Positions 53,138 to 64,000 of a DNA stretch of 64,000 bases are shown here, piece by piece (positions within the stretch are counted from its first letter, which is position 1; each line of letters begins with the position of its first letter). The position numbers and the translations under genes are program-made. The notes under the pieces are model-generated. The model saw only the letters and a list, made by a program, of their open reading frames with translations. It was not told the DNA's origin and made no database searches. This DNA is from Datnioides undecimradiatus (Eukaryota; Chordata; Actinopteri; Lobotiformes; Datnioididae): the NCBI GenBank assembly GCA_008933995.1, contig WARS01000031.1, positions 5,371,979 to 5,435,978 on the forward strand, read 5' to 3'.

Positions 53138-54453
53138 TATACAACAGCTTCATGTCCATTGGCAATTTTTTTAATCTGCATTTGGGAGAAAGGAATCTGC
53201 AGCTCAACATTTTCTCATGGTTCACATGGTGGGTCAATGTGATCAATGTGCTCATGGACCACCTTGCCAATACTACACCTCTCCCAATCAATGTAATGGG
53301 GGCTGAGTGTTAATTGGGACAGAGTAAGAGGAGGCTGGGTGATGGAGTGCAGTGCGTTTTTTTGCAGAAGCATCAGAAATGCTGTGCAGGGTCTTAATCA
53401 AAGCTGCTTAATGTTTGACAGCATGCTTGTTTAATCGCTTGGTTAAAGAAATGCTTTTGTCCAACTAATAGGAGCGGATGGTGTGTGCTGAGGCGGGGGT
53501 GAGGATGAGGGGTTAGCAGGAACATCTGTTTGTCCTGCCCATCAACATATGATTATCGGTAATTAGCCAAGACGCACGCAGTTGCATGGGTGCGGTCGTG
53601 CATTCCCCTCTTTGGGCAGGTATGTAGGGACGACCCATAAAACAAACTTCCTACCTCTTGTCTCCTGCTGCCAGCCCCCTACCTTCCTCATGAGTCACAC
53701 ACACGAGTCTGTAAGTCCGCCTCTCAAACATGTACCAACTTAGAAATTCACACTACTGCACTGTCAACCGGCTGCACTTTAAGCTGCATTATTTTAAAAA
53801 GGCAAGAATGATAATGGACAGCATTAAGTCTGGATCAGGTATGGAAATGAAATTAGTAAAGGCTGACGATGGCTCGTGTTGACTGCTCACTTGCATAAGT
53901 AATTCCTTTGCAAAAAGTAATGCAAATAATGCTACAAGAGGGTTTCATAGACACTGAGCTCAGTTGTGAGGAGATACTTGCTCTTAAGAAAAGTGGCCTT
54001 CAAATCCTGCTTTGAACAGAACTACAGTATCCTCTTCAAACAGAAAGCAAATCACCTCCTCTCCACTCAACAGTCATGCCTCCCATTTACAGGAAGGAGG
54101 GAGACAAGTGCTAAAGATGGCGATGAAAAGTAAATCTGCACTGTAAAGTGGGAAGACGTTTTTGCTTCTCATAGGTGTAGACGCTCAGGTGTGATGTGTA
54201 TTGTACTTTGTTAAAAACATTTAGGCATCCTCACACTGCATTTATAGATGCACGGCGTGATAGAAATCTGGGAAACTTCCACTGAGGAGATGGACAACTT
54301 AAACAAAGACAGTGAATAAAGGACAGAGACAGAATGAGGGGGTAGAGGGAGAGGCATTACAGATTCAACTGTTTACCCAGTGCATGGTTGTGTTTTTCTG
54401 ATGAGAAGCTGCAGCTGACAACGAAAAAAGTATGTAGAGCACAGGAAAAACCT

Positions 54454-54480
54454 GGCTGACAGATATTCTGTCTGTCAGCT
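54454..54480. repeat. inverted repeat 1 of 3 (9-bp perfect stem)
   Basis: GCTGACAGA, a 7-base loop, then TCTGTCAGC. The arms are exact reverse complements, with one more G-T wobble outside. Confidence 0.85.
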
Positions 54481-54505
54481 AAGTGGAAGTAGGAAGTCAT
54501 GGTAG

Positions 54506-54541
54506 GGGAAACAGCCTCTACCAGAGTAAAGGCTGTTTCCC
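54506..54541. repeat. inverted repeat 2 of 3 (12-bp perfect stem)
   Basis: GGGAAACAGCCT, a 12-base loop, then AGGCTGTTTCCC. The arms are exact reverse complements. Confidence 0.88.
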
Positions 54542-54560
54542 TTGTGTTGCCTGTTGTCTC

Positions 54561-54578
54561 GCCCTGTTTATACAGGGC
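54561..54578. repeat. inverted repeat 3 of 3 (7-bp perfect stem, TTAT loop)
   Basis: GCCCTGT, TTAT, ACAGGGC. This is a compact perfect hairpin 20 bp after the second one. Confidence 0.85.
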
Positions 54579-55083
54579 ACAAGGTTAGCTAGTGTGGCAT
54601 CCAGCCCAGAATACTGCTGCACCACACAGAGTGTTGTGAGGGTCCACTTGTTATAAAAATACATCTAGAGAATAAAAATGTATTGTAGTTTTCTTGTACC
54701 TTTCCTGAAATTATTGATAATAAAATAAACCTTTTTAGCATGGAAATGTTGAATAAAAACTATCAATCGCATTCACCATGAGCCATCTATCTGAACCATT
54801 AGCTGAAAGTGGGGACATCTGATAGAGATGTATTGATTTCCCACCATTCTGAAGCAATTTGGTGAAGATTAATTAACATTTTCCATGGATCTCCCCCGTC
54901 TTGCTGACACAATGAACACCAATGGGTCAGAGGAAGGTCTAAAGTCAGGACACAGTCAGGCCAAAAACTAGGTGGCCTCCGCAAGACCCTGGCCTACCCC
55001 CCACCTCTAAATTACCTAGGTTGACACCAGAGAGGGAGAGACATCGGCCCACTTTGGCTCCGTACTCAGTCCAGTGGCTGAGC

Positions 55084-55278
55084 AGGTCAAGACCTCCCCA
55101 TTAGGGAGCAGGTCAAAGCCACATAACTCTTTAGCTAAGGTGAGGGTCACTGCGATGCTCTGTCCAGCCAGGGTCAACCAGATGTCTCTGGCCACTGAGG
55201 TTCATGGCAATACAATAAAGTAATCAATCTGGCCGCTGGACCCTGGTCAATAATATACTCCCAGCCTCCATAGGGTCA
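55084..55278 (+). promoter_or_regulatory. cluster of same-strand RGGTCA half-sites
   Basis: AGGTCA occurs at 55084 and 55110, and GGGTCA at 55144, 55171 and 55273, all on the plus strand, with a related TGGTCA at 55254. RGGTCA is the nuclear-receptor half-site. Five in about 195 bp on one strand is well above what random sequence would give. The spacings (26, 34, 27 bp) do not match classic DR1-DR5 dimers. No binding is shown. Confidence 0.35.
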
Positions 55279-55611
55279 CCACCTGTTCCCTGGCCTCTCC
55301 TTGGACTGTCCTGGCCTCCTGAAATGCTTAGGTCTTAGATTTCACTGTCCTGAAGGGAAACTGGAAGACCACGAGGGGGACCGTAATTAAACCCTGCGTC
55401 TAGTCAGGCACTATGGCAATAAACCATGACAGACATCATGTACAGGTTGTCAGTGGACAGCAATGGAGCTCAGTGCTATAATGTGGCCTAATAGATATAA
55501 CTTAGCTGTCATCTGAAATCCATTTTATACCAAATCTGGATTTTTCACTCTGTACAGGACACCTTTACTGACACTGAATAATTTTGTTGTGAGCAAATAT
55601 ATTAAGACTTC

Positions 55612-55622
55612 CATATATATAT

Positions 55623-55659
<37 letters not shown>
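55612..55659 (+). repeat. compound TA-rich/(CA)n microsatellite
   Basis: A short TATATAT tract, a brief interruption, then about 16 CA units, followed by TAATATATTTTATTAG. Confidence 0.9.
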
Positions 55660-55660
<1 letters not shown>

Positions 55661-56519
55661 ATATATTTTATTAGAGTACAGTGAAAACAAAGAGACACAG
55701 CTCGGCCATGAAATCACCACTACTCACCAGTATGCGCTGTATTGTCTTGTGGAAGTGCACACTTGCATGTTTCTATTGTACAGACAACGTTTCCTCATAT
55801 GCTGTGCAGAGCCCGAGCAGGATACATTATTCTTGATACTCCTAATTCCTCTTTGTTCCTAATTTCTTTCAGGTTTTTGTGACACACATTGCCAGTACTG
55901 TTTCTTTCGTCCCCTCCCTCTTCTGTTCTTTCCTCTTTGCCCTCTCACGCTCGCCATGAATGGAGGCAGACAGCATCCTTGGCGGCTGCCAGGATGAGGC
56001 AGCAGTTAATTCTTGGCTGCCCTCCCTCTCTGCTTAAAGGCAGGTATAGAGTTTCCAACAGCTCCAGCTGGCTAGATACAATGGAGATCTCAGTGCAGGG
56101 GCAGAGTTCCAAGCAGGTGAACTAACCTCTCCTCCTTTCCCTTATATCCCTTATCAGCAGTGGCCACTAACACCCCAACAGCTCAGACTTCACCAGAGTT
56201 TACCCTATCTTGCTCAAATTCCAGGCGACCCAACCCTGAAGTCTCACACCATTTCCTGGCTAACAGTCACTGTACCCTGTCTCATAGAGAAACATAAAAC
56301 TGCAATGATAAGATCTGAAATAGAATCTAACGAGCAAATGAAACAGTGCAGGTCCGTAGCCCCAAACACTGCTCAAATCTGCTGCTTCAAAAAAAAATGC
56401 AGTAAAATAGTTTTCACTGTTTTTGTCTGAACACATGTATGTTTTTTCAGCATGAGACAGGACTGGGATTTTGACTCATTTTTGTATCTCCATCTCCCCC
56501 CCGCTCTCTCCTGCCAACA

Positions 56520-56980
56520 ACGTGACATGTCATTAGGCGGTATAATCAGCATGCTATTTGCATACATCTGCTTTATTTTATTGATTGCTCCTCATTCGTT
56601 AAGATTCAGGGTATATAATTAATGACCAACCCCCTGGTGCCACACCCTGGGGACAGCTAATTCCACTGCATACTAAGGGGATTTCAGCAGAGGGCACAAG
56701 TGGGCTTGTCACAACGGGCACTGGGCCAGTATCAGTCCCGGTCCCCTCCCTGCCTCTGGCTGTCCTTGGTCCCAGCCAGCTCCTCTAACAAGGAGAGCCC
56801 TTCCCAGGCCGCGTTAACTAAAAGGACAATTATCTTGAGAACAATGATGCTTTTCACAGGGGCTATGTTGTCATTAATGCAGTGGATCTGGTTACAGCAG
56901 CCAGCTTAAGCTAATTAAGGAATGCTATCTGTGGACTCTCATTGCTTCTTAATTAAGTAAGACTCATTTCAAAATGGGGA
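56520..56980. promoter_or_regulatory. candidate intronic enhancer with POU/SOX/homeobox-like sites
   Basis: The patch contains an octamer-like CTATTTGCATAC, SOX-like GAACAATGAT, and several TAAT/ATTA cores (TATAATTAATGAC, AAGCTAATTAAGGAAT, TTCTTAATTAAGTAAG) in a repeat-free, non-coding stretch. This composition is typical of conserved elements around developmental transcription-factor genes. Conservation is inferred and not observed. Confidence 0.35.
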
Positions 56981-57465
56981 CAAACAGTCACTTTTTTGGA
57001 AGGGGAGGGAAGCTGTTTTACCTTTGAATTGTGTTTGAATTTGCTAATTTGGTTAGTGTTTCTTCATGTGACCAAAAAAAAAAGAAGAAGTTTATCTACA
57101 TGGCACTACACCAACATTTGCCTCATAGACACATACAACCGACCGTGGTATCACACCCATTGTCACTCACACAGCCAATCAAACAGGTTCAATTATTATT
57201 AGTTTTATTATTAGTATTATAGTCCATTTAAGTAAAATCTAGTTTGACATATCGAGTCCTTGAAAGGAGCTCTTGAAACAGCTTTTGATAGTGGCAGTAA
57301 GGCCTTTAACACTGCTGAGGAGCAGCATATACCTCAGCCTTTCCTGTCTGGTTGTGGTCATAAAACAGCTCATTCTGTGGGGCTTTCTCCTGTCACAAAC
57401 TCTATCGAGACCCCATCGTCTCGCCATCGTTCTCTATCATTAACGGCGTATTGTGATTAGAAATG

Positions 57466-57503
57466 GCTGACTGACTGACTGACTGACTGGCTGACTGGCT
57501 GAC
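57466..57503 (+). repeat. (CTGA)n tetranucleotide repeat
   Basis: Five CTGA units followed by degenerate CTGG/CTGA copies. Confidence 0.9.
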
Positions 57504-60500
57504 GGACAAACTGAATGCACTGAGAACAGTTGCTTTCCAAAGAGACAGCTGACTCTTTCTTTCCAAGGAGCCTGCTGACCTTTTACACAGGAGAGGGCTC
57601 TTAGTCACCAGTCACTCAGCACTGACTGACAACATGGGGAAAACTGAATGAGAGAGGGAGTGTGTATGTGTGTGTATGAGTTAGTGTGTGGTGAGGGAGA
57701 GCAACAGAATGAGAGAAAGAAAAGATACTGCAGAATTCTTCACATCCTTGGCTGCTCTCTAAAGGCAGACTGACACATGTGCAGAGGTTAAGATGACACA
57801 TAAGCCCATTCAAAGCCAATGCATATCCTATTTAATGACACATGCTTACTGCTGTCTCAGGACTCTGAGACAATAGCTCTGGTTCACAGATGACAGGCGG
57901 CTAGTCAACCAATCACATGCAACCTAGTATTATAAAACACCGGCTTCTGAGGTGTATTTTCGGTGTATATGGGGTGTGCAGTGGTTCACACAGGACAGAG
58001 CGAATGTGTAAACACAGACACACATGAGTGCAGGGATCTGGTTTGGCAAGTATATATGTTCTTACTTGCTGGGTATTGTGAAGGAGGTTACAGCTGTTGA
58101 TTGTGATTAAAATGTAAACAAAAGCTGAGTTCAGAGAGAGGGCGAGTATGTGAGTGTGAGCGTTGATCAACTCTCACAGTCCTCCACACCCACTGAAAAG
58201 CTCTAGCCCTTCACACGGCTTACATCAGAAACTCATACATACAGCACACATACAGCATATGCTGGAAATTATAATTGTTTAGTCATCTCCTAGACTACAG
58301 TGTGAAATTTGTGTCATTTTGTGGCAAAACGTGTCATGTTTAGGAAGTGCAGAATTAAAAGTTCAAGCAGAAACATTTGCAAAAGAAAGAAAAAATAAAT
58401 CAGGGGATCCTCAACAAGGCTCCCTGCATTTATCAACTATAAATGAGGATTTATTTCCTTCCTGTGGTGCCCATGTCCGGGGTCGCCATGACCCCATTGT
58501 GACTGCTCTTCGCATCAACAGCCGCGCTACTTCTTCCATTTGCCCTGCTTTTAGCCTCTCAACAAGAAAAATGTACTGTTTTAAGTAATCCTTGTTTGCA
58601 CTGGCCGTAATTGATTGGGTAATCCTGGTTTAACATGCACTAGAACCAGTGCTTAAGAATCTATTAAGAGGGCTAGCAGCTTAAAGAGGCAGGATCTATC
58701 TAATGTTGACTTGTAGATCTGTATTCCTGTGCCTAGATGTTGGCGGTGTTAGATGACCCCTTCGACGCTGACCTACTGTAAGCCTCAAAGTTGCTTCTTT
58801 TGTCATTTCTCACACTTTTTCCTCTCTGTTTCTCTTTTTTCTTTCACTCTGTTTTTATGCGTCTGGTCTTACAATGAAACATCCAAGTGCCAAGGTATTG
58901 CCAAGGTTTATCCCCTGAACTCCACCAGTAAATCTCTTGGCATTCTTCCATCAACCTGGTGACACAGTTCTGGCGGTGTTTGGGCCAGCTTCACTTGGAG
59001 CCACAGCCCATCTCCACAGACGCCATGCCAAAAGTCACTGCCAACTCGACATGACACACGCCATGCCGCACATTCATCACTGTGACAACCCTGTCATAAT
59101 CAACACAAATCTTTCAGCGTCAGCACGAGGGGCAAAGGTATTATGGAGCTGGAGAGAGGAGGAGGAGGGAAAAGGAACGGCAGACACACTAAGTACTGGC
59201 TGTGGTACTGTCATCTCTGACTCCGAGATCAGGCAGCAAGTGTGAATGTGACTGTGCACACAGGACAGTCAGACAAGAGGAGGGCTAATTCCTGCTCCTC
59301 CTCCTGCCCTGACTGCTGCGGTTTCTACATGACGCAGGAGGAGGTGGGGAGGTCTCACACACACATACAGAGGAAAGAAGAGAAGGAGAATAATCCCCAC
59401 CAAGACCTCTGCCCTAATGGGGCCCACTACTGTAATTACAAGGCACAGATTTCAGATCAGGCACTTAAGTAGCCAGCTAAGAGTGCCCAGAAAACAAAAA
59501 GCTCTGTAATTATCGTCTGCCTCCTCTCTCCCGAGTGCAACTTCAGTTACCTGTCATGCTGCTGTTTTGTCAGGAGTCCGTTGTTTCCTGGATTCTCCCT
59601 AATCCATGGCTGGAAGCAGCCCTGGCAGTGCGCCTGCCTGTGCAAGATGCACATTTCAGCTCGCGGGGGCGAGTGACGACATGGCACACAAAGATAGCAG
59701 AAACCTGAGTCCTCACAGCCCCACAAGCACATGAATGCATTTTTTTTACAAGAGAAGGGAGGAAAAGAAGGAGGGGGAGCGTTCAGTTTGCTCTAGACAA
59801 AAGATCCATTGTGCAGTGAAACTTTATATACATATTAGAAACTCGAAACTCATAGCCTCTGCAAGCAGGATTCTTGTAACTGTGAACAAGATAACATTAC
59901 CTACCATTCTTTCCTTCTGTCCACAGAAAAAGAGAAAAGCCTTCAATCCTACTTTTCTGCAAGGGTCTTATTCTTCATGATGGATTCCTGTTTTTTTGCA
60001 GGGTCATCTAATATCAGCGATAAGAGAGCTGTGGTCTCCAGGCAGTTTTGTGGCCCATTAGGTAACACATTCCCGAGGTGGAGCAGAGCAGGAGGCACAG
60101 CTTGTCGACAGAGATTTGCACTCAGCATTCTCTTTGCTTGCAGTCACCATCCGCCTACCCTCTCAGGTGTTCCAGCAGGAATGTTATGTCCATTCCTTGA
60201 CTTGCTCATTCACCCACTTCAGCCTGGAATGCATTCTACGTGTACTTGTGCTTCAATAATATTGCTCCACTGCTTTCCTAACAAGAGCAAGTTATACCTT
60301 TTAACACTCCCTTCTACTTCTAAAATTCTGCCCTGCATTACCTGTAACCATTCAAAAAAGGTCAAGTGGGATATTTTGAGTATTATATGAGTCACAGAAA
60401 AGCAGTGCACTAACATTGTTTGGGCTATATCTTTTTTTTTTGGCACAAGTCCATTCTTGTTAGAGTTGAAGAGCTTATCTATTTTTCAACAGGCAAGTTA

Positions 60501-60626
60501 AATAACCATAAGCAGAGTACTAATAAATTAAATCTAAGACAGACACAAAACGTCAGGAGGAAGAGGGCTATAAGCAGAGATGATTTTCTGGGAAAAATGA
60601 CTAGGACAGTCCTAAAATGATGGACT

Positions 60627-60645
60627 TTCTCTCTCTCTCTCTCTC
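60627..60645 (+). repeat. (TC)n microsatellite
   Basis: About nine CT units followed by an A-rich tract. Confidence 0.9.
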
Positions 60646-62667
60646 AAAAAAAAGAATGATACACAAAAAAATGGGGGAAAAAACTCAAAGCTGCTATCAC
60701 ATCTAACAGATCTTCAAGACCAAGTCCAGGTCTGCTTAAGTAAGTCTGTGTCCACAAGCATGGGAAAAGTTGCCAACATACTGACATCATCAACACCAGA
60801 CATGTAATTAACCTATTGCAGCCATGTAGTCAGGGGGAAGGCCGGACAGCCAGGCTCATAATGACAACCCGTACAACTTGTAATTATTTTGCTGCAGGGA
60901 AAAACACAAACACAGACACACACACACGCAGGTACACACAAAACATACACAGACAGAAAGGAGGACCTGCAGATAATAATGCCAATGAACACAAGGACCA
61001 GCATTCAAGAAAAGAAGTGTAGTAGCTAATATGCAACAGGGATGACATACAAATGTCATAACAACTAGCTTCTAACATCTAATTTGGGTTCAAAGGCAAT
61101 GAGTGCGGTTCACTACAGCGAAACATTAGAGCATAATTAAATCAAGGGCCGGACATTATGTTAGTGTTCTGAACATTAATACTTACTACAGAAAGAACTA
61201 CATGGTCATTTTATTATTGAATTAAAATTGAAGCAATGTCTTTACTGTATTTTAACTATTTATTTATGTGATTGTATTTTACACAAATTTGCTTAACTGC
61301 CGTGTGGTGTTTTATTGTTCATACTTTGTTGTTTTTAAATAAAATGAGAGGCCTTGGTAGGCAATGGAGCAGGTTAAACCCATAAAAAGGTTCAGCCAAC
61401 ACAACAGGGCAGCTCTTTGGAGAAACAAAACCAGCACTGAGAGTCTAAACATAAAAGTTACCTAGGTTTGGGGAATGGGTCAAGGTATAAAAAGCATCTG
61501 AACAGATAATAAATCATGGAACCCTTCCCTTTATAACAAGAGACAACAAACATGCGAGTGGGGTGACTAATCCTGATGCTTTCCACTTTGGTTCAGGCAC
61601 AGTCTTCACATCCTAAAGACGCTCCGTGAGTGTTTGGATAAAAGACTGCTTCCATTTTTACAAGTTCTATTAATATGAGCTTGAGGTGGATGATTCAGAC
61701 CTGGGTTTTGTCAGCCTAACTTGTTCCACAAATGCAGAGGTTAAGTTTTTCCACTGATCTAGATCTAACTAATAACAATGACCGGCACACATTTCATTTG
61801 TTTAAAGAATTTACTGTGCCCCGGTGAACTTGCTGGTCTCTATTCCTTTTGCATTTACCTGTCGTATGTGCCAGGAAAAAAGAAATATAAAAGCACAGTG
61901 TCGAACAGAGAACTAACCACAAGTGTACGATTTGGGGGCCTTGGTGGTTTTGCATGAGGCTACATTAGGTAACGTCCAGTCAAATGATGTAACTGGCGCC
62001 TAATGTGAGGAAGCGTAGGTGACCCTTTGTTGCTGCCCTCCACCATGGAAAGATGATATCAAAGAGTGGAAATCATACAAATACTGTGGAGTGAAAATGA
62101 ACAGCGTCTTTGTCTCAGCTCATTCTTTATCTCACACTGGGCTGGGTTAGGGCCGGCTGCACGGTTGATTGTCTCGGTTGAGCTGAAGTAAGTATCAAGC
62201 CTGGTTTGGTGTGGTCAACTTAGACCCAGGGAGCCTTGAGAGTAAAGAGGGCTCTAAGTTAGTTTTAATGGGCACATTATTTCTACCCCTAACACTCGCA
62301 CAGGCTCCACTCTGAGCCATTGGCTGTTTGAAGTTGGTAACAGCTGTAGTGTTCCAGCCTTTATTTAGAGGTCAGCACACTGACTTCACTTAAAAGGAGA
62401 GTGGGACTAAAGGAGAGAGAGAGAAAGAAAGAAGAGAAGGCGGTGGGAGGAGAAATAAAGAACAGAGAGAGTGAGAGGTGAAAGAATGAGTTAAAAAAAG
62501 AAAGAGTTACTGGTGTGGCGAGGGATTAGCTGAGGGAGAGGTTAAAAGTTTGTGGAGTTGCATCTGGCCTCCTGCCTGCTCTGTTGTTTATTGCCGCGGG
62601 CCTGAAGATCTGGTGCCAACATTAACCGCACCTGAACCACTCTACAGCACGCACATGCGTGCACGCT

Positions 62668-62688
62668 CACACACACACACACACACAC
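62668..62688 (+). repeat. short (CA)n microsatellite
   Basis: About ten CA units. Other short or interrupted CA tracts lie at about 11340-11425, 47780 and 60915. Confidence 0.9.
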
Positions 62689-64000
62689 GGGTAAAACGGG
62701 AAGAGCCATACACACAGCCTGCACTTCTCTCCAATGCTTTGGCAAGACGTTACAGCGTGCCAGGCTTTTCTCCTCGCTATACCAAAGTGTGTGTGCATGC
62801 GTTTCTGCGTGTGTGTGCAAGAGCTACATTCACAGATGCCAAGTCATGACTTCTCATTTGTTAATACCCCGTTGCTCTTATTACCCTCAGCTTTCCCTTT
62901 CCATCTTTGTGCTCTGTCACTCTGGATGACTGCCTGGCTGCAAAGCCCTAACCCGCCTTAGCCAAATCTCTCTCTAACTTAGCTTCCCGAAGCGGGGCTT
63001 GACAACAGTTCCAAGTCTTCACAGCCTTCCACAATAAGTTCAGTGAACTCGAGGCAGATGGAAGTTCTCATGCTTCATATAGGAGTCCTATGTGCCATCA
63101 GCCAGTAATATAACACTGACAGGACCAGCGACTTACACAGGGTCACTGTGGGCAGAAATCACACACAAAGAAGAATGCTGGGATGCCACCCACTGCAGAC
63201 CCAGGGGACAGACCCTCCTCTGTTCAACTTCTCTCTTTCACTGGAATTCCCCTTTATAATGTGCCAGCTTACACAGTAAAACCCGCACAGGCACAAGCAC
63301 ACACAGGCACACAGTTAATTGTGGGGGACACAGGAGGGTGTGGAAAGGAGAAAGGGTGTTTGGAAGAGGACAGTGGGAAGACATTTGGGGGTGGTGGGTT
63401 GAGGACAGGGTATTCCTTTTGCCCCAGGCAGTATAGACAAGCCTGACAGCCAATTAGTACAAGCTGAAGCCAGCCCCACAACCCCATTTCCCTTAACCCC
63501 CTCCCCTATGCTCCATCTTGCCCTGGTCTTCTGAACTTGGTATGGTCAGGGGCTGGAATGTTGAAGCAGGTCATGTTCACATGCACATCAAAAGCGATTA
63601 AGTACAAGCCTGCTGGATTAAGATGAGTCTGTGGACCTTCACATCTTGGGCTAACCTCTCGAAAGCACTTGGCTTCCTCCTGCCATAACAGTATCCAAGT
63701 TCACTTTGGCCTGACACAGGCCCCTCCTTTGCTTGTGGAAGTAATACCAGATTACAGAGCAACTGTTGTTAAATGTTGATATAATGTGTTTTTCTTGTTC
63801 TTTTTTCCCCCCTCTCTTTGTTTGTACAGCTGTTCTTTAACAGCGGGACATCTCGCTGTGCTGCTCTCGTATGGTTTGCTTTGTGCAAAATTGACGTCTC
63901 CTTTCAGTTTAATATACATGAAACACATAGAGTTTGGCTGAGAAAGGGAACTTCTTCAGGTGATAAAGCCTGCAGATGAGTTGATAGGTATGCGTGACAC

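Larger units (their letters stand above)
39944..64000 (-). other. upstream non-coding region, read as the zfhx3 5' (leader) intron (partial)
   Basis: A splice acceptor at 39944 implies that this is intron. No CpG-dense patch, convincing core promoter, non-coding first exon or other gene was recognised in these 24 kb. It is rich in (CA)n microsatellites and carries hairpin groups at 48666-48740 and 54454-54578. It also has a RGGTCA cluster at 55084-55278 and AT-rich, POU/SOX/homeobox-like patches at 40730-41060, 53380-53480 and 56520-56980. The true promoter probably lies beyond 64000, but an unrecognised non-coding exon inside the region cannot be excluded. Confidence 0.7.

Noticed and set aside
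59977-60390. 137-codon plus-strand open frame preceded by acceptor-like TTTTTTGCAG
   Set aside because: No donor, homology or coding-like composition could be supported. Pyrimidine-AG sites are frequent in this sequence.
1-64000. CRISPR array, operon, phage or integrated viral genes
   Set aside because: No spaced direct repeats, no operon-like tandem open frames, and no long retroviral or transposase frames were seen. Spliced exons and microsatellites mark vertebrate chromosomal DNA.
39944-64000. zfhx3 promoter or first exon within the upstream intron
   Set aside because: No CpG-dense block or convincing donor-bearing leader exon could be picked out by eye. Placing one would be a guess.

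Overview
This is vertebrate nuclear DNA, most likely from a teleost fish. It has long non-coding stretches, many (CA)n and other simple repeats, GT-AG introns, and one recognisable multi-exon gene on the minus strand. Nothing suggests bacterial, viral or plasmid DNA. The gene is a zfhx3 (ATBF1) orthologue, encoding a giant zinc-finger homeodomain transcription factor. The call rests on the N-terminus ([11 protein letters not shown]), the block from [18 protein letters not shown] onward, the GGEIP segment with [10 protein letters not shown], and a string of family-typical C2H2 fingers. The FGKWF and GGEIP features fit ZFHX3 better than ZFHX4, as I recall those families. Which teleost paralogue copy it is cannot be decided here.

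Layout, in transcription order (high to low coordinates). 64000-39944 is upstream non-coding DNA, read as the 5' (leader) intron, with no exon or promoter that I can support. 39943-37433 is the first coding exon: a 36-nt leader with three upstream AUGs, then 825 codons. 37432-37282 is a 151-bp intron. 37281-36702 is the second coding exon. 36701-33858 is an intron of about 2.8 kb. 33857-33361 is the third coding exon, with a tandem TAGTAG acceptor. 33360-7553 is a 25.8-kb intron. 7552-7321 is the fourth coding exon. 7320-1 is the start of the next intron. About 1,261 residues are encoded, roughly the N-terminal third of a protein that is about 3,700 residues in mammals. The homeodomains and remaining fingers must lie beyond position 1.

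The exons join in frame (phases 0, 1, 0, then 1 at the last donor). One zinc finger is split by the tiny 151-bp intron. The rest of the window is intron. It holds microsatellites, several inverted repeats (two abutting hairpins near 48.7 kb and three consecutive perfect hairpins near 54.5 kb), a same-strand cluster of nuclear-receptor-type half-sites near 55.1 kb, and AT-rich homeobox/POU/SOX-like patches that may be conserved enhancers. I found no previously undescribed multi-gene system. The points most worth checking are the upstream-AUG cluster, the tandem acceptor, the hairpin groups and the enhancer candidates.
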